This document shows, piece by piece, positions 6,547 to 16,700 of a DNA stretch of 64,000 bases (positions are counted from its first letter, which is position 1; each line of letters starts with the position of its first letter). Origin of the DNA: Acetobacter fabarum. Lineage in GTDB: Bacteria; Pseudomonadota; Alphaproteobacteria; Acetobacterales; Acetobacteraceae. Where the stretch lies: the NCBI RefSeq assembly GCF_011516925.1, contig NZ_WOTG01000002.1:186001-250000 (forward strand), given 5' to 3'. Under the pieces are notes generated by a model. It saw only the letters and a list, made by a program, of their open reading frames with translations, did not search any database and was not told the origin of the DNA. The translations under genes and the position numbers were made by a program.

Positions 6547-9300
6547 TTAGCGCTTCCACCACCCGGTGCGGCGGCGGGTAGCGGGTGGGCTGTCCTCAAT
6601 CACGATCGGCTGTACCAGAGGTTCGGCTTTTTCCTCTGTGACAGGGGCGGTCGTGGCGTCTGCCTGCGGTGCGGCCTCTGCGCTGGTTTTGCGCGTGGTG
6701 CGGCGGCGGGTAGGCTTTTTTGGGGCCTCCTCCTCCGCGCCCTGTGCGGCAGGGGTATCCTGCACCGTTTCGGCTTCCGTGCTTGCAGCGGCGGTTCTGC
6801 TGCGTGCTGCGCGGCGGCGGGCCGGCTTTTTGGGAGCTGCCTCGGCAGTTTCACCCGCATCGGCCACTGGGGCTTCTGCCGGTGCGTCTGCCGTATCCGC
6901 CGGTGCCTCGGCCTTGGCGGAAGCAGGTTTGCGCGTGGCGCGGCGGCGGGTTGGCTTTTTGGGTGCCTCCTGCTCCTCAACCTGTGCGTCTGCCTGCGGG
7001 GCTGGCGCGGCTTCGGCCACCACATCCTTGCGGGCGGGTTCTCTGGCTGCGGGGGCAGGGGCGGGCTTGGCCTGCGCACTGTTTTCCAGCAGTTCAAAAA
7101 TATCCGGCCCATCGCCAAACGGGTTGGCCGGGGTTGGCCCGGTCCAGACCGCGCGTTGCGGGCGGGGAGCGGGGCCTTCCTCTATGGTCACGCGCTGTTC
7201 TGCCCCCGATTCGGGAGCCTGACGCTGCACGCGGGAGTGGCGTGTGCGGCGGCGACCGGGAACAAGGTGCTGCCCATCGGCGCCCTGCTGCTGTGCGGGA
7301 GCACTTGGAGCGGCCTCGTTTGCTGCGGGTTCCTCGGTGTCTTCCGCGTCCGTTTCGGCGGAAGCGGGCATACCATTCTGGCCCTGCGCATTACCGTTGC
7401 CATTCCCGCCACGGCGACGACGGCGACGGCGGCGGCGGCGTGGTTCCTCATCCCCTGTGGCGGCTTCTGCCGTGTCTGGGGTGGGGCTGGAAGGTGTGGC
7501 CACAGGGGCGGATGAGGGAACATCCACATCCACATTTTCAACCGGAGGCAGCGCGTGTTGCTGTGCGGCTGCCATGGGGCGGGCCGGGGAGCGGCGTTCG
7601 ATGCGGATTTCCGGCGCGGGAAGTGTGTTATCGGGCGAGAACAGCACTTCCATCTGGTGGCGCTGCTCAATATTGGCCAGCCAGTCACGCTTGTTGTTGA
7701 GGATATAGAAGGCAATCTCGGCCGCCACATGCACCGTAATGGCGCCAGCGCGGCGGCGTGCGCCTTCCTCTTCCACGGAGCGCAGCACGTGCAGGGCGGA
7801 GCTTTCCACGCTGCGGGTCATGCCGGTGCCGTTGCAGTGCGGGCAGACCGTAAAGGCCGCTTCTGCCACAGACGGGCGCAGCCTCTGGCGGGACATTTCC
7901 AGCAGGCCAAAATGCGATATGGAGCCGATCTGGATACGGGCGCGGTCGTGGCGCAGGGCGTCCTTCAGGCGGCGCTCTATGGTGGCGTTATGGCGGCGGG
8001 ATTCCATGTCAATAAAGTCAATGACAATCAACCCGGCCAGATCGCGCAGGCGGAGCTGGCGGGCCACTTCGTCCGCTGCTTCCTGATTGGTGCGGAAGGC
8101 GGTTTCTTCAATATTGCGCTGGCTGGTGGCCTTGCCGGAGTTCACGTCAATGGCGACGAGTGCTTCGGTCTGGTTGATGACCAGATACCCACCCGAGCGC
8201 AGCGCCACCACGGGGGAGAACATGGCATCCAGATGCCCTTCCACATGGTAGTGGGTGAAGAGCGGCTGATGCTCCTTGCTCCACAGGCGCACTTTTTCGG
8301 CGTGCTGGGGCATAAGCATGCGCATGAAGTCGCGTGCGGCTTTCCACCCGCTTTCACCATCCACCACAATCTCGCTCACATCACGCGTGTACACATCGCG
8401 GATGGCGCGTTTGACCAGACTGGCTTCCTCATAAATCAGGGCAGGGGCCATGGACTGGAGCGTGTGCTCGCGAATGTCGTCCCACAGATGGAGCAGGTAT
8501 TCGCAGTCACGCGTAATTTCGGGGCCGGGGCGCTGGGCACCAGCGGTGCGCACGATCATGGCCATGCCGCGCGGCAGGTTCAGGCTGCTGACAATATCGC
8601 GCAGGCGGCGGCGGTCGGCCACGGATGTAATCTTGCGGGAAACACCGCCCCCACGCAGCGCGTTGGGCATGAGCACGCAGTAACGGCCGGCGAGCGAGAC
8701 GTAGGTGGTGAGCGCTGCACCCTTGTTGCCACGTTCTTCCTTGACGACCTGCACCAGCAGAACCTGACGGCGGCGGATAACTTCCTGAATACGGTAGTTG
8801 CGCAGGAAGCGTGCAATCCGCTTCTGAATAAGCGCTTCCTCGCCCGTATCGGTTTCACCGCTTACGTATTCGGGTGTTTCCTGCCGGTCTTCATCCCCTT
8901 CGGCGCCGTCGTTCTCGGCGGTGCTGGAGGTTTCATCCGCTTCGGCATCCGCGTTGTGGGCGGTGGCTTCGTCCTCATCGGAATCGGAGCCAGCGTCGTC
9001 CATCAGCGTTTCTTCTTCGGCCTGAAGGGCGAGAAGTTTTTCGCGGTCAGCTACCGGGATCTGGTAATAATCCGGGTGAATTTCGCTAAAGGCGAGAAAG
9101 CCGTGCCGGTTGCCGCCATATTCTACAAAGGCAGCTTGCAGGCTGGGTTCTACACGAATAACGCGAGCGAGGTAGATATTGCCTTTAAGCTGCTTTTTTG
9201 CAGCAGATTCAACATCATAATCTTCGAGTCTATTTCCGTCCATCACAACAACACGCGTTTCTTCTGCGTGTGTTGCGTCGATCAGCATCCGCTTTGACAT
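6547..9300 (-). CDS. rne: Ribonuclease E
   Basis: This 917-residue endoribonuclease is the core of the RNA degradosome. Order of parts: an S1 domain near the N-terminus (GNIYLARVIRVEPSLQAAFVEY) interrupted by a long acidic insert; the DNase I-like catalytic part with AIDVNSGK and LIVIDFIDM; the Zn-link CPHCNGTG; then a disordered C-terminal half. That tail holds a run of ten arginines, a GNGNGN stretch and three Lys/Arg-rich repeats of the KKPTRRRATRK type separated by Ala/Glu-rich spacers, likely RNA- and protein-binding elements. The start MSKRMLIDATHAEETR is chosen because a GGAG lies about 11 bases upstream and orthologues begin there; an in-frame ATG 129 bases upstream adds non-conserved residues. 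Confidence 0.97.
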   Translation of the reverse strand: MSKRMLIDATHAEETRVVVMDGNRLEDYDVESAAKKQLKGNIYLARVIRVEPSLQAAFVEYGGNRHGFLAFSEIHPDYYQIPVADREKLLALQAEEETLMDDAGSDSDEDEATAHNADAEADETSSTAENDGAEGDEDRQETPEYVSGETDTGEEALIQKRIARFLRNYRIQEVIRRRQVLLVQVVKEERGNKGAALTTYVSLAGRYCVLMPNALRGGGVSRKITSVADRRRLRDIVSSLNLPRGMAMIVRTAGAQRPGPEITRDCEYLLHLWDDIREHTLQSMAPALIYEEASLVKRAIRDVYTRDVSEIVVDGESGWKAARDFMRMLMPQHAEKVRLWSKEHQPLFTHYHVEGHLDAMFSPVVALRSGGYLVINQTEALVAIDVNSGKATSQRNIEETAFRTNQEAADEVARQLRLRDLAGLIVIDFIDMESRRHNATIERRLKDALRHDRARIQIGSISHFGLLEMSRQRLRPSVAEAAFTVCPHCNGTGMTRSVESSALHVLRSVEEEGARRRAGAITVHVAAEIAFYILNNKRDWLANIEQRHQMEVLFSPDNTLPAPEIRIERRSPARPMAAAQQHALPPVENVDVDVPSSAPVATPSSPTPDTAEAATGDEEPRRRRRRRRRRGGNGNGNAQGQNGMPASAETDAEDTEEPAANEAAPSAPAQQQGADGQHLVPGRRRTRHSRVQRQAPESGAEQRVTIEEGPAPRPQRAVWTGPTPANPFGDGPDIFELLENSAQAKPAPAPAAREPARKDVVAEAAPAPQADAQVEEQEAPKKPTRRRATRKPASAKAEAPADTADAPAEAPVADAGETAEAAPKKPARRRAARSRTAAASTEAETVQDTPAAQGAEEEAPKKPTRRRTTRKTSAEAAPQADATTAPVTEEKAEPLVQPIVIEDSPPATRRRTGWWKR

Positions 9301-9789
9301 AAAAAGAAAAACTCCGGTGCGCTGGTGGCCAGCCTGAGCGGTGCTTTTGCCAACGTGGCGCAGCACGGAGCAGGGGCGCTTCCAGCGGGTATAAACAGGC
9401 GTGAAATGGAAAACCGAAGGTGCACCCAAAGCCCGCTGGCAGCCGCGCGCCAGTACCCGGCAGGCATGCTGGTGCCTGTGGTCTGGCCGAGATACTCAGG
9501 GCAATGGGGCGAGCTATGGTCGTGTATCCTTCAATCATCACTTTGCTCGGCTTCCGGGTGCTGGGTGGTGGCGGGGCATGCCGCGCAAACACAACGCCCA
9601 AAAGGCTACAAGCAGGGCGCACGGCAGGTACACTAATGCCCAGATGCCATGCACATTAAGCATGACCCAAATACAGCAAGACTGCAAGCTATTCGTAATA
9701 AAGGCTTTGGGGTGTAAATGGGTGGTTATTTTTTTGCCATTTTTCGGGCACAGTGTCCGCTAGATAACCCAAGGATAAAGGCGCGCTTG
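9301..9789. other. Divergent intergenic region between rne and the amidase gene
   Basis: These 489 bases should hold the promoter and the long 5' leader of rne (minus) and the promoter of the amidase (plus). In other proteobacteria the rne leader is long and mediates autoregulation by RNase E itself, so a similar leader is plausible. I found no tRNA, clear hairpin or convincing promoter pair; a TTGCCA at 9735-9740 and TAGATA 21 bases later are too far apart for a confident call. Confidence 0.4.
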
Positions 9790-10704
9790 ATGGCACCGCA
9801 CAGGCCGGACCACGTTTGGTCGGATACGCACCTGCTGCTCCCTGCACCGCAGAGCCTGTCCGTGCCGCGCAGAACCTTCCTGACCACTGCGGCAGGCGGG
9901 GTGGTGGGGGCTGGTATTGTGGCCAGTTCTCTGGCTCCAGCCAGTGCGCGTACGGCGCACCATACTGCGGCGGTGCATGCACCTGCTGTGGTCGGGCGTG
10001 CCCAGCCACCCAAGCCGCTGGTCATGCTGGACCCGGGGCATGGGGGTAAAGACCCCGGAGCCATTGGTTTTTCCGGCACCTATGAAAAGCACGTGGCAGA
10101 GGCCGCAGCGCAGGAATTGGCGCGGCAGTTGCTGGCAACGGGGCGCTACCGCGTAGCCCTTACGCGCTCGAGTGACCACTTTATTCCGCTGGACGGGCGG
10201 GTGGATATGGCCCAGCAGCACGGGGCGTCTCTTTTTGTGTCCATGCATGCAGATGCGCTGCATAATGCCAGTGTGCGTGGGGCGAGCGTGTACACCCACG
10301 CCCACGGGGCATCGGACAGCCAGACGGCAGATCTGGCCCGTACAGAAAATAGTGCAGACCGCTTTGGTGGCCCCATGGTGCACGGGGCTTCGCCCGAGGT
10401 GCAGCGTATTCTGGCCAGTCTGGTAACGGAGGAAACCCGCAAGGGGTCCTCGCATATGGCGCAGGCGGTGGTGTCTGCTTTTCAGTCCCGCGTGCAGCTT
10501 TTAACGCATCCGCACCGCCATGCGGCATTTGCGGTGCTTAAATCCGCACAGATTCCCTCGGTTCTGGTGGAAATGGGCTTTATGTCCAACAGGCTGGATG
10601 AGGCGGCTCTGCGGCAGGCAGGGCACAGGGCTATGGTGGCAGGGGCCATGTGCCATGCCGTTAACCTGTATTTTGCCTCTGCTGGCGCGGGGCTGGCAGG
10701 CTGA
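9790..10704 (+). CDS. N-acetylmuramoyl-L-alanine amidase (Amidase_3), Tat-exported
   Basis: The protein begins with a twin-arginine signal (SVPRRTFLTTAAGGVVGAG, cleavage near ASA), followed by an Amidase_3 domain with MLDPGHGGKDPGA, the catalytic zinc ligands in YEKHVAE and SMHADA, and the terminal SVLVEMGFMSN block. It cleaves the amide bond between MurNAc and the stem peptide in the periplasm, typically during cell separation, and AmiA/AmiC of E. coli are likewise Tat substrates. The start at 9790 is favoured by AAAGG eight bases upstream; a longer frame from 9718 lacks this. It is divergent from rne. Confidence 0.92.
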   Translation: MAPHRPDHVWSDTHLLLPAPQSLSVPRRTFLTTAAGGVVGAGIVASSLAPASARTAHHTAAVHAPAVVGRAQPPKPLVMLDPGHGGKDPGAIGFSGTYEKHVAEAAAQELARQLLATGRYRVALTRSSDHFIPLDGRVDMAQQHGASLFVSMHADALHNASVRGASVYTHAHGASDSQTADLARTENSADRFGGPMVHGASPEVQRILASLVTEETRKGSSHMAQAVVSAFQSRVQLLTHPHRHAAFAVLKSAQIPSVLVEMGFMSNRLDEAALRQAGHRAMVAGAMCHAVNLYFASAGAGLAG

Positions 10705-10834
10705 AACTATTTTGGGGTGTGTGCTGTTGCCGGGGTGGCAGGAATAGCCTGCGGCCAAAATGCTGGCGGCTTGCGCTCAGGGCATCAGCATTTTTGAAGA
10801 GGGGAGAGTAAAGCGGGAGGCCAGAAAAGCAGAA

Positions 10835-10850
10835 GCCCCCTTGCGGGGGC
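10835..10850. terminator. Hairpin between the amidase gene and tRNA-Leu
   Basis: GCCCCC-TTGC-GGGGGC forms a six-pair stem with a four-base loop and can extend through AAGCA/TGCTT after a small bulge. T-rich sequence follows on both strands, so it could end both the plus-strand amidase transcript and the minus-strand tRNA-Leu transcript. Confidence 0.65.
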
Positions 10851-10882
10851 TGCTTTGCTTGACAAATTCCCGGGGGAGAATT

Positions 10883-10969
10883 TGGTGCCCAGAAGAAGAC
10901 TCGAACTTCCACAACCTTTCGGTCACAGGTACCTGAAACCTGCGCGTCTACCAATTCCGCCATCTGGGC
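10883..10969 (-). tRNA. tRNA-Leu (CAG)
   Basis: The minus strand reads as an 87-nt tRNA with acceptor stem GCCCAGA/TCTGGGC, a D-arm GGCGGAATTGGTAGACGC typical of leucine tRNAs, anticodon loop TTCAGGT giving anticodon CAG, a long variable arm and an encoded CCA end. Confidence 0.96.
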
Positions 10970-11159
10970 TCAAATGGCAACCCGGAGTGTTCCGGGCTGG
11001 TGAAGAGGCATTTACCCCGCACACATGCTACCGTCAACAGGTAAAATGATTTTTTTTTGACGAATTTGTGTCGGCCCCTCCTCTGGCCTGTTGGGAGCGA
11101 ATGCAACACAGTGCATGTATTGCGTGAAGCGCAAGAGACTGAAGCAAGGGAATGCGGGC

Positions 11160-12116
11160 ATGAGTGGGAACAAGACTGCGGCCGTGCTGGGCGGGAATGG
11201 CTTTGTTGGCCAGTATGTTGTGCAGTGTCTGGCGCAGGCCGGGTACACGGTGCGTGTTGCCAGCCGAAGGCCGGACCAGGGTGCCCTGCTGCGCCCCATG
11301 GGGCGGGTGGGGCAGGTTGCGCCTTTTTATGCCTCGGTGCTGGATGACAGCACGGTGGCCTGTGTCGTGCGCGGGGCGGATGTGGTGGTCAACCTTGCGG
11401 CGGTTCTGTCCTCCTCCTCCGCGCAGAGCTTGCAGGCGGTCAATGTGGAAGGGGCGGGGCGCGTGGCCCGCCTTGCGGCGGAGGCCGGGGTTGCGCGCTA
11501 TGTGCACATGTCCGCCCTTGGTGCTTCGGCCGATGCGCCCTCTGCCTACGGGCGGAGCCGCGCTGCGGGGGAAGAGCTGGTCAGGCAGTTCCGTCCGGAT
11601 GCCTCCCTTGTTCGCCCTTCGGTTATTTTTGGGCCGGAAGACAAATTCTTTAATCTGTTTGGTACGCTGGCGCGCTACCTGCCGTTTATGCCGGTTTATG
11701 GGGCAACTACCCGCGTGCAGCCTGTTTATGTGGGGGATGTGGCGCAGGCCGTGGCGCAATTGGCGACCACGCCCGAACTGGCCGGGCGGGAATGGCTGCT
11801 TGGCGGGCCAGATATTATGACCATGCAGGATATTGCCGAGTTCGCATTGCAGCAGACGCAGCGTGACAAGCCCGTTATGCGTGTGCCTCTGGCGCTGGCG
11901 CGGTTGCAGGCAGCGGTGCTGGAGCGTCTGCCGGGCAAGCTGCTCACACGCGACCAGTTGCTCATGCTCTCGCAGGATAATGTTGTGCCACCAACGGAAT
12001 CGGGGTTCGAGGTGCTGGGTATTGTGCCGCGCAGTGTGGCGGCCTGTGTGCCCTTCTATCTGGAACGGTACAGGGCTGGCGGCGGTCGGTCCGGGGTTTT
12101 TGTTCCGCAACGGTAG
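11160..12116 (+). CDS. NDUFA9-like NAD(P)-binding protein (atypical short-chain dehydrogenase)
   Basis: An N-terminal Rossmann motif (AAVLGGNGFVGQYVVQCL) followed by VRGADVVVNLAAVL, VHMSALGA, YGRSRAAGEELVR and RPSVIFGPEDKFFN identifies the NAD-dependent epimerase-like family related to the complex I accessory subunit NDUFA9. The usual YxxxK pair survives only as YGRSRA, so catalysis is doubtful; these proteins are thought to bind NADPH structurally. No nuo genes are nearby. The start MSGNKTAAVLGG at 11160 is chosen because the nucleotide-binding motif then lies at the very N-terminus and an AAGGG precedes it. Confidence 0.85.
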   Translation: MSGNKTAAVLGGNGFVGQYVVQCLAQAGYTVRVASRRPDQGALLRPMGRVGQVAPFYASVLDDSTVACVVRGADVVVNLAAVLSSSSAQSLQAVNVEGAGRVARLAAEAGVARYVHMSALGASADAPSAYGRSRAAGEELVRQFRPDASLVRPSVIFGPEDKFFNLFGTLARYLPFMPVYGATTRVQPVYVGDVAQAVAQLATTPELAGREWLLGGPDIMTMQDIAEFALQQTQRDKPVMRVPLALARLQAAVLERLPGKLLTRDQLLMLSQDNVVPPTESGFEVLGIVPRSVAACVPFYLERYRAGGGRSGVFVPQR

Positions 12117-12130
12117 GTTGGGTTCATAAA

Positions 12131-12189
12131 GGTCCGGAATGGAACCAATTATTTTATAAAAAATACGCCATTTAACGCCATTCCGGGCC
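12131..12189. repeat. 12-bp inverted repeat around an AT-rich loop upstream of gltD
   Basis: GGTCCGGAATGG at 12131-12142 and CCATTCCGGGCC at 12178-12189 are inverted copies with one G:T mismatch, spaced by 35 AT-rich bases. The structure lies between the stop of the NDUFA9-like gene (12116) and gltD (12313). It could be a transcript end for the upstream gene or a regulatory element of the glutamate synthase operon. Confidence 0.5.
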
Positions 12190-12312
12190 TAAAATTAAAA
12201 TAGGTAAGCAATGCTGTCTTTTTATCCGGAAGGATAACAGGCACTTTCCCTCCTGCTTGATTTTAGGGGGGCGAGGACTGTCTGCCGCGCCCTTGTTAGC
12301 CGGGGATGGCGT

Positions 12313-13758
12313 ATGACAACCAAGATGCTGAAATTTGTCTCCGTTCCGCAAAAGCAGCCACAAAAACGCACGGCGGCTGAGCGGCGGACGGATTTTGACG
12401 AAATTTACGACGACTTTAAGCCAGAACAGGCCACCGAACAGGCTAGCCGCTGCTCGCAGTGCGGCGTTCCGTTCTGCTCTGTTCACTGCCCGCTGGGGAA
12501 CAACATTCCCGACTGGCTGATGCTCACGGCGCAGGGCCGGCTGGAGGAGGCTTATGGTGTCTCCTCCGCTACCAACACCTTCCCCGAAATCTGTGGCCGC
12601 ATCTGCCCGCAGGATCGCCTGTGTGAAGGAAGCTGCGTGATCGAACCGGGGTTCGAGAGCGTGACTATTGGCGCAGTTGAGCGGTTTGTAACGGACACGG
12701 CGTTTGAAAACGGCTGGGTCAAGCCGGTCAGCCCCCTGCGTGAGCGCGCCGAATCCGTAGGGATTGTTGGGGCGGGCCCCGCAGGGCTGGCTGCGGCAGA
12801 CCAACTGCGTGCGCAGGGTTATCAGGTCCATGTCTATGACCGGTATGACCGTGTGGGCGGCCTGCTGGTGTATGGTATTCCCGGCTTCAAGCTTGAAAAG
12901 CATATTGTGGCCCGCAGGCATGAACTGCTGGTGGAGGGCGGTGTTGTCTTCCATCTGGGGCAGGGTATTGGCAACGGCCCGGGCGAGTTGTCCTTTGCTG
13001 AACTGCGTGGGCGGCATAATGCGCTGCTGATCGCAACAGGCGTGTACAAGTCCCGCGCCATTGGTGGCCCCGGTGCGGGCCTTGCCGGGATTGAAAAGGC
13101 GCTGGATTACCTGACCGCCTCCAACCGTCGCTCCCTTGGGGATGTCCTGCCTGATGAGGCGCAGGCGCTGGATGCCGCAGGTAAAAACGTGGTGGTGCTG
13201 GGTGGTGGTGACACGGCCATGGACTGCGTGCGTACGGCTATCCGCCAGGGTGCCAAATCGGTGCGCTGCCTCTATCGCCGTGACCGTGCGAACATGCCCG
13301 GCTCCACGCGTGAGGTGAAGAACGCGGAAGAAGAAGGCGTGCAGTTTGAATGGCTGGCCGCCCCCGAAGCTTTTCTGGGCGACACCCACGTAACAGGTGT
13401 GCGTGCATCCCGCATGAAGCTGGGCCTGCCCGATGCTTCGGGCCGCCAGTCGGTGGAACCGCTGGAAGGGTCCTCCTTTACACTGGAAGCGGATCTGGTG
13501 ATCGCAGCCCTCGGCTTTGACCCCGAACCCCTGCCGCAGTTGTGGGATGAGCCCGCTCTGGCGGCATCGCGCTGGGGTACGCTCAAGGTGGACCAGAAAA
13601 GCTTCATGACCTCGCTGCCCGGTGTGTTTGCAGCAGGGGATATTGTGCGTGGGGCCAGTCTGGTCGTGTGGGCGATCAAGGACGGGCGGGAAGCCGCCCA
13701 GAGCATCCATGAGTGGATCAAGGCCGATGCAATGGCTCGTACGGCGGAGCAGGGATAA
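12313..13758 (+). CDS. gltD: Glutamate synthase (NADPH) small subunit
   Basis: This 481-residue flavoprotein takes electrons from NADPH and passes them through iron-sulfur clusters to GltB, which makes glutamate from glutamine and 2-oxoglutarate. N-terminal cysteine clusters (SRCSQCGVPFCSVHCPLGNN and CGRICPQDRLCEGSC) bind the clusters, VGIVGAGPAGLAAADQLRAQ binds FAD near residue 155, and VVVLGGGDTAMDCVR is the NADPH site. The gene precedes gltB, with stop and start overlapping by one base (TAATG). Confidence 0.97.
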   Translation: MTTKMLKFVSVPQKQPQKRTAAERRTDFDEIYDDFKPEQATEQASRCSQCGVPFCSVHCPLGNNIPDWLMLTAQGRLEEAYGVSSATNTFPEICGRICPQDRLCEGSCVIEPGFESVTIGAVERFVTDTAFENGWVKPVSPLRERAESVGIVGAGPAGLAAADQLRAQGYQVHVYDRYDRVGGLLVYGIPGFKLEKHIVARRHELLVEGGVVFHLGQGIGNGPGELSFAELRGRHNALLIATGVYKSRAIGGPGAGLAGIEKALDYLTASNRRSLGDVLPDEAQALDAAGKNVVVLGGGDTAMDCVRTAIRQGAKSVRCLYRRDRANMPGSTREVKNAEEEGVQFEWLAAPEAFLGDTHVTGVRASRMKLGLPDASGRQSVEPLEGSSFTLEADLVIAALGFDPEPLPQLWDEPALAASRWGTLKVDQKSFMTSLPGVFAAGDIVRGASLVVWAIKDGREAAQSIHEWIKADAMARTAEQG

Positions 13759-16700
13759 TGGATATGGAACAGTTTTCGCACACTGTTTCCGCTGAAAGCG
13801 GTGAAGAGTTTCTCAAGGCGTGGGACGCCAACGTACAGGCGCTGGATGGGCTGTATGACCCGGCGGACGAACGCGATTCCTGCGGTGTGGGCCTTGTGGC
13901 GGCACTGGACGGCAAGCGCCGGCGTGAGGTGGTGGAAGCCGGTATTGCCGCGCTTAAAGCCATCTGGCACCGTGGCGCGGTTGATGCCGATGGCAAAACG
14001 GGCGACGGCGCGGGCATTCATGTAGAAATCCCGCAGGAGTTTTTTGCTGACGCCATCACCAGCACGGGCGACCGCCCGAGCGATGGCCCCATTGCCGTGG
14101 GGCAGGTGTTTTTGCCCAAGACCGATTTTGTGGCGCAGGAACAGTGCCGCCAGATTATCGAAACCCAGATTCTGGCCTTTGGCTATGGCATTTACGGCTG
14201 GCGTCAGGTGCCGATCGACACCTCCTGCATTGGTGAAAAAGCCAATGCAACCCGCCCCGAAATCGAGCAGATCCTTATCCGCAACCTGCCGGGCAAAACG
14301 GAGGAAGCGTTTGAGCGCGACCTCTACGTTATTCGCCGCCGGATAGAAAAGGCTGCCATTGCAGCGCAGGTGGACCTGTATATCTGCTCGCTCTCCTGCC
14401 GCTCCCTTATCTATAAGGGCATGTTCCTTGCCGAGCATCTGACCGAGTTCTACCCGGATCTGCTGGACGAACGTTTTGTCAGCCGCTTTGCCATTTACCA
14501 CCAGCGGTATTCGACCAACACCTTCCCCACATGGAAGCTGGCTCAGCCGTTCCGCCGCCTTGCCCATAATGGTGAAATCAACACCATTTCGGGCAACATC
14601 AACTGGATGAAAAGCCACGAAACACGGCTGTCTCATCCGGATCTGGACCCGTGGATGGCGGACATCAAGCCTCTGGTGCAGGCTGGTGGGTCAGACACGG
14701 CAACGCTGGATAACGTGTTTGAACTGCTGACCTTTGCCGGGCGGGATGCGCCCGCAGCCAAGGCGCTGATGATCCCCGCCAGCGTGGGCGGCAATGCGGC
14801 CATGAAGCCCGAACACCGGGACATGTTCACCTACTGCAACGCGGTTATGGAACCGTGGGACGGCCCCGCCGCCCTGTGCGCGACCGATGGCCGTTGGGTT
14901 GTGGCCGGGCTGGACCGCTCCGGCCTGCGCCCGCTGCGCTATACGGTTACAACCGATAACCTGCTGATTGTGGGGTCCGAAACCGGTATGGTACGCGTGC
15001 CTGAAAACGCCATTGTCAGCCGTGGTCGCCTTGGCCCGGGCGAGATGATTGGTGTGGATCTGGACGACGCCAAACTCTACGGCAACAGCGCCCTGCTGGA
15101 TGTGCTGTCCTCCCGTCAGGATTTTTCTGACTGGATCAAACGCACCCAGAAGATCGGCCATCTTGTCCGCTCCGAAGTGACCGAGCCGGTTTACTACACG
15201 GGCGATGAACTGCGCCGCCGCCAGCTGGCCGTAGGCACCACGCTGGAAGAGCTGGAAACCCTGCTCCACCCGATGGTGGAAGACGCGAGCGAAGCCATTG
15301 GCTCCATGGGGGATGATACACCTCTGGCCGTGCTGTCGCCCCGTTACCGTGGCCTGTCGCACTATTTCCGCCAGATGTTCAGCCAGGTGACCAACCCGCC
15401 CATCGACAGCCTGCGTGAATCGGGGGTGATGAGCCTTGCCACGCGTCTGGGCAACCTTGGCAACATTCTCGACCAGTCGGCCGAACAGTGCGACATGCTG
15501 CAACTGCCCAGCCCGGTTCTGACCTCGGGCGAGTATGAGGCCCTGCGCGGCTTCTGCGGTACGTCCGCCAGTGTGATTGACTGCACCTTCCCCGCAAAGG
15601 ATGGTGAGGCCGGTCTGCGTGAGGCCATTGCCCGCATCCGCCGCGAGGCGGAGGAAAGCGTGCGGGGTGGCTGCACCCATGTCTTCCTGACGGATGAAGG
15701 CCAGTCCCCCGACCGGGCTTCCATCCCCATGATTCTGGCCACCGGGGCCGTGCATACGCATCTGGTGCGGACGTCCCTGCGTACCTTTACCTCGCTTAAC
15801 GTGCGCACCTCCACGGCGCTGGATGTGCATGCCATTGCCGTGACCATTGGTGTGGGCGCCACTACAGTTAACCCGTATCTGGCGCAGGAAAGCATTGCAG
15901 ACCGCCATCGTCGTGGCCTGTTTGGCAGCCGCAGCCTGCGTGAATGCATGGAGCGCTACCGCAAGGCGGTGGACAAGGGTCTGCTCAAGATCATGTCCAA
16001 AATGGGTATTTCCATTGTGGCGTCCTACCGTGGTGGCTGCAACTTTGAGGCCGTGGGCCTGTCCCGCGCGCTTACGGCGGAGTTCTTCCCCGGTATGCCT
16101 TCGCGCATTTCCGGTATTGGCCTGTCGGGTATTGCCCGCAACGCGCTCAGCTTCCACGAGCAGGCATGGGGTTCGGCTTCCGCGCTCACCCTGCCGGTTG
16201 GCGGGCTGTACAAACTGCGCCGCAGTGGGGAGCAGCACGCATTTGATGGCGGGCTGATCCATATGCTCCAGACCGCCGTGGCAACAGACAGCTTTACTAT
16301 TTACCAGCGTTACGCCGATGCCGTGCGTGCCCAGCCGCCCGTGGCCCTGCGTGACCTGCTCGACTTCCGCGAAGGGCGCACGCCTATTCCGGTAGAAGAG
16401 GTGGAAAGCATTACGCAGCTGCGTAAACGCCTGATCTCGCCTGCCATTTCGCTCGGCGCACTCAGCCCTGAAGCGCATGAGACCCTCTCCATCGCCATGA
16501 ACCGGATTGGCGCAAAATCCGATTCCGGTGAGGGCGGGGAAGACCCGGCACGCGCCAAACCACGCCCGAATGGGGATAACGCATCCTCTGCCATCAAACA
16601 GGTGGCGTCTGGCCGTTTTGGGGTGACCGCACAGTATCTGAACGACTGCCGCGAGCTGGAAATCAAGGTGGCCCAGGGGGCCAAGCCGGGTGAGGGCGGG

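Noticed and set aside
7555..9297. Plus-strand open frame of 580 codons opposite rne
   Set aside because: It mirrors the rne catalytic domain and has no motif of its own.
9735..9770. Promoter for the exported amidase (TTGCCA and TAGATA)
   Set aside because: The spacing of 21 bases is too long for a standard sigma-70 promoter.
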